Below, piece by piece: positions 19,558 through 28,248 of a stretch of 64,000 nt of DNA. The notes under the pieces were generated by a model. The model was not told the origin of the DNA. It was given only the letters and a program-made list of their open reading frames with translations, and ran no database searches. This stretch comes from a bacterium (GTDB taxonomy: Bacteria > Orphanbacterota > Orphanbacteria > Orphanbacterales > Orphanbacteraceae): the NCBI GenBank assembly GCA_025782575.1, contig JALGYY010000044.1, positions 60,973 through 124,972 on the forward strand. The letters are read 5' to 3'. Position numbers and translations under genes: made by a program. Position 1 is the first letter of the stretch. Each line of letters starts with the position of its first letter.

Positions 19558-20940
19558 ATGAAGGACAATCAAGACATACGCTTTGCTCGAGTCACCCCCC
19601 CCGATTTCTCCCTGGAGCACCATTTCAAGGACATTGTCGATTCACTGCCTGACGGCCTGATCACTGTCGACAAAGAATGGCGCGTCACCAGCCTGAACCG
19701 GGCGGCGGAAAAGCTTCTCGGCGTCTCCGAGCGCAAGTCGATCGGACGTTTCTGCTACAAGGTAATTCGGGGCGAGCATTGCCGGAGTGACTGCCCGCTT
19801 GCCATCACTCTTGAAACCCAGAGAAATGTGCGCGACTTCGAGGTGCCCACCTCCGACCAGAAGGGGGGGCAGCGCACTCTATCCGTAAGCACCGCCGTCC
19901 TCCGCGATTCCGACGGCACACCGATCGGCGGGGTCATCTCTCTACGTGACATGACCCTCATGAACCGGCTCAGAGATGACCTCCTGGGGAAGACCGGGTT
20001 TCACGGTCTCATCGGGAAGAGCCGGGCCATGCGGGAGCTGTTCGATCTCATCCGCGAAGTGGCCGACTGCGATTCGAATGTGCTGGTCGAGGGGGAATCA
20101 GGCACCGGCAAGGAGCTGGTTGCGAAAGCGATCCAGCGGCTCTCTTCCCGCCGGGACAATCCGTACGTTCGGGTGAACTGCGCCGCATTTGTCGAAACCC
20201 TGCTTGAGTCGGAGCTTTTCGGCCATGTACGCGGTGCGTTTACAGGTGCTCACCTGGACAGGCCCGGGCGATTCGAGATGGCCGACAAAGGGACGATATT
20301 CCTCGATGAGATTGGCGAATCGAGCCCGGCAGTGCAGATGAAACTGCTACGAGTACTGCAGGAGCGGGAACTGGAGCGTGTGGGGGGGAACGAGACGATT
20401 CAGGTGGATGTGCGTGTTATCTCCGCTACAAACATCCCGCTCGAGAGCCTGGTCAGTGAGCGTCGTTTCCGGGACGATCTCTATTATCGGTTGAACGTGA
20501 TCCCAATTACGATCCGCCCGCTACGGGAACGGACAGATGACATCATTCCGCTGACCGAGTTTTTTCTGGAGCGGCGACGGCTCATCGTCTCCAAAGATCT
20601 CACCATATCGCCGGGTGCGATGGCGCTTTTAATGGAGTACCGGTGGCCGGGGAACGTGCGGGAACTGGAGAACGCGCTCGAACATGCATCGGTCCGCTGC
20701 CAGGGCGTGATCATTCAAAAACGCCACCTCCCGAATACCATCAGGAAGTCGAAGAAGGGGGGGGGCGAAGGACCGGCCGAAGATGCCGGCGCCAGGCGAG
20801 TGCTCGAAGCGCTTCGGGCCGCCCGATGGAACAGAGCCGAGGCGGCCCGCCGGCTCGGGATCAGCAGGACCACACTCTGGCGTCAGATGTCGAAATACGG
20901 CTTGATCGACGACTCCAAGACGATTGGATATCATTCCTAA
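19558..20940 (+). CDS. PAS-domain sigma-54-dependent transcriptional activator (Fis-type HTH)
   Basis: 460 residues: PAS sensor domain (about 20-135), AAA+ domain (about 145-385) and Fis-type helix-turn-helix (about 415-450, [22 protein letters not shown] region). Walker A is GESGTGKE, the sigma-54 contact loop GAFTGA is intact, and Walker B reads [10 protein letters not shown]. It is therefore a competent bacterial enhancer-binding protein. The PAS domain contains three cysteines spaced CX8CX3C (in [16 protein letters not shown]), which could bind a metal or sense redox state. There is no receiver domain, so no partner kinase is required. It is surrounded by cytochrome genes, and its target is probably the sigma-54 promoter at 25338. 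It overlaps the stop of the convergent GMC gene by four bases. Confidence 0.93.
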   Translation: MKDNQDIRFARVTPPDFSLEHHFKDIVDSLPDGLITVDKEWRVTSLNRAAEKLLGVSERKSIGRFCYKVIRGEHCRSDCPLAITLETQRNVRDFEVPTSDQKGGQRTLSVSTAVLRDSDGTPIGGVISLRDMTLMNRLRDDLLGKTGFHGLIGKSRAMRELFDLIREVADCDSNVLVEGESGTGKELVAKAIQRLSSRRDNPYVRVNCAAFVETLLESELFGHVRGAFTGAHLDRPGRFEMADKGTIFLDEIGESSPAVQMKLLRVLQERELERVGGNETIQVDVRVISATNIPLESLVSERRFRDDLYYRLNVIPITIRPLRERTDDIIPLTEFFLERRRLIVSKDLTISPGAMALLMEYRWPGNVRELENALEHASVRCQGVIIQKRHLPNTIRKSKKGGGEGPAEDAGARRVLEALRAARWNRAEAARRLGISRTTLWRQMSKYGLIDDSKTIGYHS

Positions 20941-22508
20941 CGAACGACCTGCTCCAGATGATCCGCCAGCCGGATTGCCAACGCGACAATCGTGAGGGTG
21001 GGGTTTGTATAACCACTCGTCGGGAAGACCGAACTGCCGGCGATGAACAGGTTTGCGATGCCGTGGACGCGGCAATTCTGGTCCACCACACCCCTCCTCG
21101 GGTTCAAGTCCATGCGGGTCATTCCCATCTGATGCCACCCTCCCCGAACACCGGGAGGCCAGCCGCTTTCCGACTGGTCATCCAACACTCTGACCCGGCC
21201 GAGTCCGGCGCGTCCGATCTCTTCGCCGAACAATATGTTGGCTCGGCGGAGCGCCTCTCTCTCGAGCTCACCGAATCGCCAGGCGAGTGCCGGGCGCCTC
21301 ATACCGAGGCGGTCCCGGTCTGATGTGAGCGTGACACGGCTGTCCGGGTTCGGCGCCTGCTCGATGTGGCTGCCCAATGTAAGCAGCCCCCCCGACGGCC
21401 GAAACGCGCGAAAATATCCGTACAAGAGCACCCCGTCAAGATCAGACAGTACATTCTTGAGGTGCCTCGAGGAAGATCGGGCCCCTTCCCCAGCCATGAT
21501 CGAGTTCCACATGAAGCCTGCGGACAGTACGCCGAGTGACGATTTTCTGGCAGCCTCGTCGGGAGTTGTCGCTTGAACGAATGCACGAATATTGAGGAGT
21601 CCTTCGCGGGCAAGGACCTCGGGCGAAAGAGTAAGATAGCCGACACCCCAGACATCGTCCAGAACACCCCCCGAGTAGAGCCCGATAGGCGTTTCGGGAT
21701 CGGACAACATCAGCACCGATCCCGGAACAGAAAGATGTTCCATGAAGTAACGCCCCACTACATCGTGCTGGTTCCCGAGCCCGTTCCTATGGACCGTATC
21801 GGAAGCGAGCAGCAGTCGGGCGTTTTCGATCGCTCCGGTCGCCAGTACGAAGACTCTCGCTTTAACCGTCATCTCTTTGCCGCCAAACGTCTTTGTTCGA
21901 ACTCTGGTAATGGCATTCCCGTCTACATTCGTTTCAATATCAACGACGTTGGCGAACAGGTAGGTCTTGATTCTGTCTTCGCGATCGATCTCTTCCCTGT
22001 ATTTCTGGCCGAAACGGGTCGGGCTGACCCGATACATCGCCGTTTCCACTCGTTCGCCCTGAAGCGGAAAACGTCGATTTTCATCGTGCTCCCACTGGTC
22101 GGTATCATATTGATAGGTACCGAGCTCGCACACTGCATGGGCACGCTGGTAGTAGGGATCCAGATGGGCTTTGTCGAAAGGCCAGCCGCTGTATGGAATG
22201 GAGTCGCGCTTGACGAAGTCGATCTCGTCCAGGGGCCGGCAGGCGCCGGACCAGACGTTACTCGCGCCGCCGAAGCGTCTCACCCGCAGAAGGTCGAGGT
22301 CGTAGTATTGATAGCCGATGTTCTCTCCACGGCAGAGAGCCTGTGTCTCTTCGTCGTATTCGAATCCGCCGCTTTCCAGCAGGCAGACATCGATCGATTT
22401 CGCCGCGAACTCACGGGCCATGGTGATACCGGCCGGCCCGGCACCTATTATGCAGACGTCGGTCTCGACATCGGTCTTCCGGTCAAGAGCGCGGGCATCG
22501 ATGAACAT
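20937..22508 (-). CDS. GMC-family FAD-dependent oxidoreductase
   Basis: 523 residues. The FAD-binding Rossmann motif GAGPAG is near residues 22-27, followed by the LLESGG strand end. FGGASNVWSGACRPLD matches the substrate/FAD region of sugar and alcohol oxidases of the glucose-methanol-choline group. The C-terminus has the conserved HQMGMTRM and LFIAGSSVFPTSGYTNPTLTIVALAIRLADHL. There is no signal peptide or twin-arginine motif at the visible start. The substrate cannot be read from the sequence. It is the last gene of an operon behind the cytochrome c/b fusion and a small membrane protein, so it may pass electrons to them. Confidence 0.88.
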   Translation of the reverse strand: MFIDARALDRKTDVETDVCIIGAGPAGITMAREFAAKSIDVCLLESGGFEYDEETQALCRGENIGYQYYDLDLLRVRRFGGASNVWSGACRPLDEIDFVKRDSIPYSGWPFDKAHLDPYYQRAHAVCELGTYQYDTDQWEHDENRRFPLQGERVETAMYRVSPTRFGQKYREEIDREDRIKTYLFANVVDIETNVDGNAITRVRTKTFGGKEMTVKARVFVLATGAIENARLLLASDTVHRNGLGNQHDVVGRYFMEHLSVPGSVLMLSDPETPIGLYSGGVLDDVWGVGYLTLSPEVLAREGLLNIRAFVQATTPDEAARKSSLGVLSAGFMWNSIMAGEGARSSSRHLKNVLSDLDGVLLYGYFRAFRPSGGLLTLGSHIEQAPNPDSRVTLTSDRDRLGMRRPALAWRFGELEREALRRANILFGEEIGRAGLGRVRVLDDQSESGWPPGVRGGWHQMGMTRMDLNPRRGVVDQNCRVHGIANLFIAGSSVFPTSGYTNPTLTIVALAIRLADHLEQVVR

Positions 22509-22552
22509 GTCGATTCCTTTCGGCCTTAAGACGGTCCGATGTCAGTCGATCG

Positions 22553-22954
22553 TTACCCGAATCGCCTCGCCCTCGCCCGGGGAGAGAACCGCCGGCCAAG
22601 CAGGGCGCCTGCCTCCGCTGCTGCAAGGGCAAGTACAGCCTGCCCGAGCGGCACCCAGTCGACACGCCCCTCAAACAGTAGAAAGACAAATATGAGAGTG
22701 AAGTAGCCCCAGAAGGCGCCGCTCACCAGCAGCGCCAGAACCGACCACTTGCCGGGCCAGAGAAAAGCGAGCACGGCTCCGAGAATGCCGCAGAGTGCGA
22801 GCCCGACAGTCACTGGATGGAGATCGGCGAAGCCGACGCTTTCCAGATTCGGATACTTGAATTCGAGCACGAGCACCAGGGTCGTGAAGAACGCCACGAA
22901 ACTCATCACTACCGCAATGACATAGGCCAACGCAAACGACACACGTTCACTCAT
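22553..22954 (-). CDS. Small integral membrane protein, unknown function
   Basis: 133 residues with four predicted membrane helices (about 8-28, 45-65, 70-92 and 98-118) and a basic C-terminus (RRFSPRARARR). I do not recognise the family. It begins nine bases after the stop of the cytochrome c/b fusion and ends 44 bp before the GMC gene, so it is probably made together with both and may be a membrane accessory subunit. Confidence 0.75.
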   Translation of the reverse strand: MSERVSFALAYVIAVVMSFVAFFTTLVLVLEFKYPNLESVGFADLHPVTVGLALCGILGAVLAFLWPGKWSVLALLVSGAFWGYFTLIFVFLLFEGRVDWVPLGQAVLALAAAEAGALLGRRFSPRARARRFG

Positions 22955-22963
22955 CTCGATATT

Positions 22964-24901
22964 CTAGTCCTCTTCGGCAGGCCGGGCATCCCCCTTCTTC
23001 TCTTTGAGCTTTTCGATCTTTTCGAGGTTGCTCGCCGCCGAAGCCGCCGGATGCTCGACCTTGAACTGCTCCTCGGGCATGCACCCCGTGAGCCAGGACG
23101 GGTTCATCGGGTAGACATTCGGGCTGAACACTGTCGAGTACATATGCCAGACAAGGATCGCCAGGAAAGCAAGCCAGGCCTCGTAATAGTGAATGATGAG
23201 CATCACATCGAGGAAACCCTTCGGAAGCCAGGTGATGGCCAGGTTGTCAAACCAAAGCAGCAGCCCCGTCACTCCCATGATCAATGTACCCCAAACGAGT
23301 GCCCAATACTCAGCCTTCTCGACATAAGAGAAGCGCCTGAATTGTGGGTGATCTTTTGTGATGCCCAGATTGTAGGCGTTCATCTGAATGAACTGCCGGA
23401 AGTCGTTCAAGCTCGGAGCCATGTCCTTTAGGAAAACACGGCCACGCTTCGTAATCAGATAAAGGCCGTGCCAGGCGGATGCCATCAGGAGAATTACTCC
23501 GGCGATGTGGTGCAGGTCTCCGCGAAGGGTATACCCCCCCTCCCAACCGAAGAGCCCTTTGGACCACCAGGAATCATAAAACCGAAGGGAAAAGCCCGTA
23601 ACAACCAGCACAGTGAAGGAAAGGGCGAGGATGAAATGCTGGACCACTTCGTCGCCGTCCATCCTCCGTACCTGCTTCTTGGTGGTCATCACCTTGCGGA
23701 TCTGATGGAGGAGATCGATGAGCCAATGGAGGGCCATACCGCCGATCACAACGAAGATCAGGGTGATATAGATCATACGAACGATCCCTGCGATACCCGT
23801 CTGCATGCCGGCGGAATCCTCGTGTATGCGCGTACTGGCGATTTCCTCTGAAATACTCGGGTGGCAGGTGCCGCATGTGGCTACGAGATTTGCCGGGTTC
23901 ACGGTCGAAGTGGGATCGGTATGGGGCAGGATACGATGGGCACCATGGCAGGAGGCGCAGTTCGCCACCGTCACGTCGCCCGCTTTACTCTTCAACCCGT
24001 GATAGGAATCCTGGTAGGACTGCAGCCGCCCGGTGGGCAGCTCGTACTTTTCATTAAGAGCCGCCGACTCATGACAGGGGGTGCAGGTCGCCTCGGCCAG
24101 GCGGTTCGGACTGACCGGGGAGCGTGGGTCGTCTGTCGGCAGAATGTTGTGCTCGCCGTGACAGCTCGTGCAGATCGGGGAATCCACCTGGCCACGCTTT
24201 GTCAGATCGCCGTGGATCCCCTCCCAGTAATCCTCTTCGATGTACTTGTGGCACTGGCCGCAGGTATTCGGAATATTGAAATGGTTGATCGCCGAGCGAA
24301 CGTCCCCGGGCGAGAGGATCATGTGGGCAGTCCCCTCAGTGGAATGGCAATCATTGCAGGATGCTGCGGAGTAGCGCCCGCCCAACGCCGAGCGGCCGTG
24401 AATGCTGTTTTCGTATACCCGAACCGGATGTTTGAAGCGGATTTTCTGGTCGGTCGTAAACGCATCGTCCTCGTGGCAGAGACCGCAGGTGCTCGGGAGG
24501 TTCAGGGGACTGACCCGTGAGTCTTTGTGATCGACATAGCGGATCGAGTGGTTTCCGTGGCAGTCGGCGCATCCAGGTACCGCATCGTCTTCACCTATCA
24601 CACCCCGTCCATGTTTGACATAGATATCCGCGACATCCTCGTGGCAGGAACCGCAGTCGGCGGGTGGTAAAATGTCTTCGTGGGGGAGCTCATTGATGGA
24701 CGTGTGGCATTCGATGCAGTCGAGGCCGGCGTGGACACTCCCTTCGAGAGCGTCTGACAATTCCATATCGGGATCGTCAGTGGATTCGAAGTGACAGTCT
24801 GTGCAATCCGCGTTCTCGACCTGCGCCGGGGTCGGGGATACTGCAAAGATGAGAGTCAGAAATAAAAATGTGCCCACCAGTCTCGGCTTCACGTCAAACA
24901 A
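22964..24901 (-). CDS. Multiheme cytochrome c / cytochrome b561 fusion (CbcL-like quinone oxidoreductase)
   Basis: 645 residues. After a signal peptide (cleavage near TPAQ at 27) there are eleven CXXCH motifs between about 33 and 350: CTDCH, CIECH, CGSCH, CADCH, CGLCH, CNDCH, CGQCH, CTSCH, CTPCH, CASCH and CGTCH. A membrane domain follows (about 375-600) with at least four or five helices and histidines such as VVQHFILALSF, DLHHIAGVILLMASAWHG and IIHYYEAWLAFLAILVWH. These fit a diheme cytochrome b561/FdnI-type domain. Geobacter CbcL has the same layout and links the quinone pool to periplasmic cytochromes, so that role is inferred. The C-terminal 30 residues are a charged lysine/glutamate tail. 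It heads a three-gene operon. Confidence 0.87.
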   Translation of the reverse strand: MFDVKPRLVGTFLFLTLIFAVSPTPAQVENADCTDCHFESTDDPDMELSDALEGSVHAGLDCIECHTSINELPHEDILPPADCGSCHEDVADIYVKHGRGVIGEDDAVPGCADCHGNHSIRYVDHKDSRVSPLNLPSTCGLCHEDDAFTTDQKIRFKHPVRVYENSIHGRSALGGRYSAASCNDCHSTEGTAHMILSPGDVRSAINHFNIPNTCGQCHKYIEEDYWEGIHGDLTKRGQVDSPICTSCHGEHNILPTDDPRSPVSPNRLAEATCTPCHESAALNEKYELPTGRLQSYQDSYHGLKSKAGDVTVANCASCHGAHRILPHTDPTSTVNPANLVATCGTCHPSISEEIASTRIHEDSAGMQTGIAGIVRMIYITLIFVVIGGMALHWLIDLLHQIRKVMTTKKQVRRMDGDEVVQHFILALSFTVLVVTGFSLRFYDSWWSKGLFGWEGGYTLRGDLHHIAGVILLMASAWHGLYLITKRGRVFLKDMAPSLNDFRQFIQMNAYNLGITKDHPQFRRFSYVEKAEYWALVWGTLIMGVTGLLLWFDNLAITWLPKGFLDVMLIIHYYEAWLAFLAILVWHMYSTVFSPNVYPMNPSWLTGCMPEEQFKVEHPAASAASNLEKIEKLKEKKGDARPAEED

Positions 24902-24977
24902 CCTCCATAGGACGGCCGCTCGGCCCGCCGGGGATGGCGAGCTCCCGAGTAGTTACTGTGTTTTGTTCGCTCTGCAC

Positions 24978-25005
24978 AATATAGACGCAGATCGAAAAGG
25001 CACAA
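24978..25005 (-). promoter_or_regulatory. Possible sigma-70 promoter of the cytochrome c/b operon
   Basis: On the minus strand TTGTGC (25000-25005) and TATATT (24978-24983) are separated by 16 bases, about 77 bases before the ATG at 24901. No -24/-12 element with the right spacing was found on this strand, so this operon may be sigma-70 dependent, unlike the divergent one. Confidence 0.4.
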
Positions 25006-25073
25006 GCCAGGAGTTATTACCCGATTCAGACTGCAATTCCCGGCCGGCGTGAGCGCACAAGTCCTGACGACGT

Positions 25074-25090
25074 TGAAACAACCTGTTTCC
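25074..25090. promoter_or_regulatory. Enhancer-like palindrome, site 1 (TGAAACA-ACC-TGTTTCC)
   Basis: An inverted repeat of 7+3+7 bases with one mismatch. It matches the better site at 25183-25199. A half site (CGTTTCA) lies between them at 25104-25110. The 109-bp distance between the two palindromes is close to a whole number of helical turns. The placement, 250 bases upstream of a -24/-12 promoter, fits an activator site for an enhancer-binding protein. Confidence 0.6.
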
Positions 25091-25182
25091 GGGCGAATCA
25101 AAACGTTTCAAACGTGTGATTCCCCCGATAACATGTCAAACAGCCACGTAACCTCCTCACTGTAACCACTGTATCCGGACGC

Positions 25183-25199
25183 TGAAACAGACTGTTTCA
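25183..25199. promoter_or_regulatory. Enhancer-like palindrome, site 2 (TGAAACA-GAC-TGTTTCA)
   Basis: A perfect 7-bp inverted repeat with a three-base spacer, about 140-155 bases upstream of the sigma-54 promoter at 25338-25353. This is the normal range for a bacterial enhancer. The candidate binding protein is the PAS/sigma-54 activator encoded at 19558-20940. Confidence 0.65.
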
Positions 25200-25337
25200 A
25201 CCACACATCCCGGCCTGGCGCGCTATCAACGGGCCGAGTGAGGCTGCAACCGGAAGCGGCCCACTAACTGACAAAGCAACAACCAGTTACAGCGCAGGGG
25301 GGGACTTTTTGGCGGTACTCTCTTCGCTTTTATTGCA

Positions 25338-25353
25338 TGGCACGTGCTATGCA
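25338..25353 (+). promoter_or_regulatory. Sigma-54 (-24/-12) promoter
   Basis: TGGCACG, four bases, then ATGCA matches the sigma-54 consensus (TGGCACG-N4-TTGCA) with one difference and correct GG-N10-GC spacing. Transcription should begin near 25363-25365, which is 20 bases before the ATG at 25385. This also rules out the longer open frame that would begin at 25337. Confidence 0.75.
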
Positions 25354-25384
25354 CTTCCGTCTCCGCACGAGGAGAGGGGCCGAG

Positions 25385-25831
25385 ATGAGTGAAATGCTTG
25401 GAAACCGCTACTTCATCGCCAGAGAATTCGAAAAGGCGGTACCTATCCTCGAAACCGCACTGCTGGCCAATCCCGCACTCTCCCGGGTTCGCAAGAAACT
25501 GATCATCAGCTATACGCAGGTGGACCGGATTGATGATGCACTCGATCTGTTTCTCAAGACACTTGAAGACGATCCACGAAGCATCATCGATACCGACCTT
25601 GAAGCGGAAGATTGCCCGTGCCCCCACCTCTGCTCGTCCATCGAGCGCCGCCTCCCCTATCTCAAGGATCCGAGCAGTGCTCTTATTACCCTCGGCATTC
25701 TCGAACTTTTCTGCGATATCGACGCTTCCAGGTCCTACATCAGTGAAGTAACTCAACTCGCTCCCGATGATTCGCGCTCGGCTATGGCGCTTACGCTTTT
25801 GAAAAAGGAGAAACCCGCATGCCGAAACTAG
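25385..25831 (+). CDS. TPR-repeat protein heading the selenocytochrome operon
   Basis: 148 residues. The N-terminal half has tetratricopeptide-like helices (about 4-35 and 38-70, FIAREFEKAVPILETALLANP and RIDDALDLFLKTLEDDP). A cysteine cluster CPCPHLC near residue 85 is unusual for a TPR protein and could bind a metal. The start at 25385 has an AGGAGAGGGG Shine-Dalgarno and lies just after the predicted sigma-54 transcription start. There is no signal peptide, so it is cytoplasmic. Its 3' end overlaps the start of the next cytochrome gene by 13 bases. I infer an assembly or regulatory role for the operon, but the function is unknown. Confidence 0.7.
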   Translation: MSEMLGNRYFIAREFEKAVPILETALLANPALSRVRKKLIISYTQVDRIDDALDLFLKTLEDDPRSIIDTDLEAEDCPCPHLCSSIERRLPYLKDPSSALITLGILELFCDIDASRSYISEVTQLAPDDSRSAMALTLLKKEKPACRN

Positions 25832-27198
25832 CAAGAATCCGTAACTCCCGAATCATGGTGCCTCTCAGTATGGTGGCGCTCCTGCAGGTGGTTCTCTTCG
25901 TTTTTTTTCTCGGCTGTTCGTCCTCCGATTCGGACGACAATCCGACGGGCCCGATAGACCCGGTAGACCAGAAGAACGGCTGCGAAGAGTGCCACACCAG
26001 CGAAGCGACTCTGATAGCCACCGCATCGCCTGATACATTGCCCCCCGCGGGCAGTTCGGGAGAAGGCTGAGGCGGCGAGGTACCTCAGTTGGAGGTATGG
26101 GAAAAAGTTCTCGTTGGTGATGACTATCTCGACTCATTCCATGGAACGAACATCACTTGCGTCGCCTGCCATGGCGGAGATGATTCGGATTCTCTATCCA
26201 AAGAACAGGCCCACGCAGGGCTCGCCACAGATCCGTCTGCTGGAACAGACGGAGCGTGCGCCACGTGTCACTCCGATGAAAACACAGGCCACTCATCGAG
26301 TCTTCATTTCACCCAGGAAGGTTATTGGACGCGGATCGAGCAGAGAACGGGACTTGACCGATCATCGCCGGATGCGCAGCACATGGTCGACGCAGATTGT
26401 GCCAAATGCCACACGTCATGCGGACAGTGCCATATCAGCCGACCGAACGCCGTAAGGGGCGGCCTTGTGAGCGGCCACATGTTCAAGAACCCGCCCAATC
26501 AGACCGAGAACTGCACCGCATGTCATGGTAGCAGGATCGGCGAGGAGTTCCGCGGGAGCCACGACGGCATTCCGGCGGATGCTCATTATAATATGGGTAT
26601 GAACTGCTTCTCGTGCCATACGGCCGACGAGATTCATGGGACGGGGGAAACGCCCCCTCATCGGTACGATGTGGAGAACGGCCCCAAGTGCGAGACCTGC
26701 CATCCCGATGTTCTGACTGACACCCAGAACAGCCAGCACTCGATCCACACTGATGACGTGCAGTGCCAGGTCTGCCATTCGGTGAGCTATAAGACCTGCT
26801 ACAACTGCCACGTGGGAAGCGGACTGCAGGATCCGTCGCGGCTCGATTTCCGAATCGGGTTGAACTATGAACGGGATGATCTCCATCCCTGGAAGTACAT
26901 CGTGGTTCGCCATATTCCGATCGCGCCCGACAGCTATGAAGAGTACGGCATCGATATGCCGCACTACGCCAGCTTCCCCACCTGGGAAATGGCTACGCCC
27001 CACAATATTCGGAAGAACACACCGCAGAACGAAAGCTGCGGCGCATGCCACGGAAACGAAGATATTTTTCTCACTCCCGCGTACATCGATTCGCTAATTG
27101 CTGAAGGGTTGATGCACACGGAGGAAATCGAAGCGAATGCGGACGTCGTCGTTGAGCAGCTCCCGTCAATGGGATTGCCCACCGCCGGCAGTGAATGA
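25819..27198 (+). CDS. Multiheme cytochrome c lipoprotein with in-frame UGA, probable selenoprotein
   Basis: Read through the UGA at 26068-26070, the frame encodes 459 residues. The N-terminus is a lipoprotein signal (membrane helix about 13-32, then GCSSSDSDDNPTGP). Eleven CXXCH motifs follow: CEECH before the UGA, then CVACH, CATCH, CAKCH, CGQCH, CTACH, CFSCH, CETCH, CQVCH, CYNCH and CGACH. The UGA falls in the context GEG-U-GGEVPQLEVWEKV (U at residue 84). The part after it has no signal peptide, no ribosome-binding site and only a TTG as an early start, so it is not a believable separate gene. Sixteen bases after the UGA a hairpin UACCUC-AGUUG-GAGGUA forms, with G in the second loop position as in bacterial SECIS elements. 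From memory, Geobacter has a comparable Sec-containing multiheme cytochrome near a rhodanese lipoprotein (ext cluster). If selenocysteine is not inserted, this is a broken gene. Confidence 0.82.
26068..26097 (+). promoter_or_regulatory. UGA codon with bacterial SECIS-like hairpin
   Basis: The UGA (26068-26070) is followed by a six-pair stem, 26081-26086 with 26092-26097, closing a five-base loop AGUUG. The spacing (16 bases) and a loop starting A-G-U agree with the E. coli fdhF SECIS, whose SelB-binding loop begins A-G-G-U. The lower stem is weak, and a competing GAGGTACCTC palindrome overlaps the 5' arm. Confidence 0.65.
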
Positions 27199-27212
27199 CA
27201 AGGAGGTTTGGA

Positions 27213-28232
27213 ATGAATCGGACACGCTTTGCACTGGCGCTGATCGGCGCCCTGGCGATGGTCTTTTTCGTCGGCTGCGGAGACGATGACAACCCGACCG
27301 ATCCGGGAATAACCGTTGACCAGACTGATGCTGTGATCAGCGCCGTAAATTCGTATGTGACGTCGGGCAGTTCACCGGTTACGAAAGCCGATGTGCTCTT
27401 CGCCACCCTGAACGACGGTGACGACGCAAACGATCCATTTGTCCTGAGCGTTCGGAGTGCTGATCACTATGCGCTCGGTCATATCCCCGGCGCCGCGAAC
27501 ATCTCCTGGAAAGAGATCGCTGATCCGGCGAAGCTCGCCACACTTCCGACGGACAGGCAGATCGTCGTGTACTGCTACACCGGCCATACCGGTGCTGTCG
27601 CGACGACCGTGCTGAACTCGCTCGGCTATGATGCCATCAACATGAAGTTCGGCATGTGCGCATGGACGAAGGATCTGGATGTGCGCGTGGCGACCGCTTT
27701 CAGCGAAGCGACTGACGCACACGACTATGCCGTGGAAACCACGATCAACGATCCGGCTGCGTCCTATGACATGCCTGATCTGGATGTCACCGGTTCTACT
27801 GACACCTGGGAGATCGCCCGGGCCGCTGCGGAAGTCTATACTGCCGGAGCCGACGGTCCGACCAAGAAGGCCTCCGACGTATTCGACAACCTGAACGACG
27901 GCGACGATGCGAACAACTGGTTCATCGTGAGCGTCCGGAGCGCCGAGCATTATGCCGGCGGCCACATTCCCGGCGCGATCAACATTCCATGGACAGAGAT
28001 CGGCGACGAGAGTCTTCTGAAGAAGATTCCGGCGGATGCTACTGTCCTCGTTTACTGCTACACCGGTCACACAGGGGGTATCGCGACTACCGCCCTCCGC
28101 ATGATGGGCTATGAAGCCTACAACATGAAGTGGGGCATGGTCTCCTGGACAACTGATCCGGATGTGCGCGCCACTGCCGCATTCAGCGAAGAGATTGACG
28201 CACACGACTATGCGGTGGAGTCCGGAAACTAG
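27213..28232 (+). CDS. Tandem rhodanese-domain lipoprotein
   Basis: 339 residues. A lipoprotein signal ends FVGC, followed by GDDDNPTDPG. Two rhodanese domains follow (about 40-165 and 195-330), each with DVLF/DVFDNLNDGDDAND-type entry, SVRS.EHY..GHIPGA and the active-site loop CYTGHTG. Both catalytic cysteines are present, so both domains could carry persulfide or perselenide. The repeats are similar at DNA level too, pointing to an internal duplication. The start is ATG 27213 with AAGGAGG six bases upstream, 14 bp after the cytochrome stop. Adjacent to a probable selenocytochrome, a role in sulfur or selenium chemistry or in maturation of that protein is plausible but inferred. Confidence 0.88.
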   Translation: MNRTRFALALIGALAMVFFVGCGDDDNPTDPGITVDQTDAVISAVNSYVTSGSSPVTKADVLFATLNDGDDANDPFVLSVRSADHYALGHIPGAANISWKEIADPAKLATLPTDRQIVVYCYTGHTGAVATTVLNSLGYDAINMKFGMCAWTKDLDVRVATAFSEATDAHDYAVETTINDPAASYDMPDLDVTGSTDTWEIARAAAEVYTAGADGPTKKASDVFDNLNDGDDANNWFIVSVRSAEHYAGGHIPGAINIPWTEIGDESLLKKIPADATVLVYCYTGHTGGIATTALRMMGYEAYNMKWGMVSWTTDPDVRATAAFSEEIDAHDYAVESGN

Positions 28233-28248
28233 GATTTGTTAATTGGGG

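Noticed and set aside
20937..22529. Plus-strand open frames opposite the GMC gene
   Set aside because: The minus-strand product has the full GMC motifs; the plus-strand frames have none.
25337..25384. Longer N-terminus of the TPR protein starting at 25337
   Set aside because: That start lies inside the sigma-54 promoter, upstream of the expected transcription start; the ATG at 25385 has the Shine-Dalgarno.
26089..27198. A separate cytochrome gene starting at TTG 26089
   Set aside because: It would lack a signal peptide needed for heme attachment, has no properly placed Shine-Dalgarno, and is in phase with the upstream lipoprotein segment. Read-through of UGA is the better explanation.
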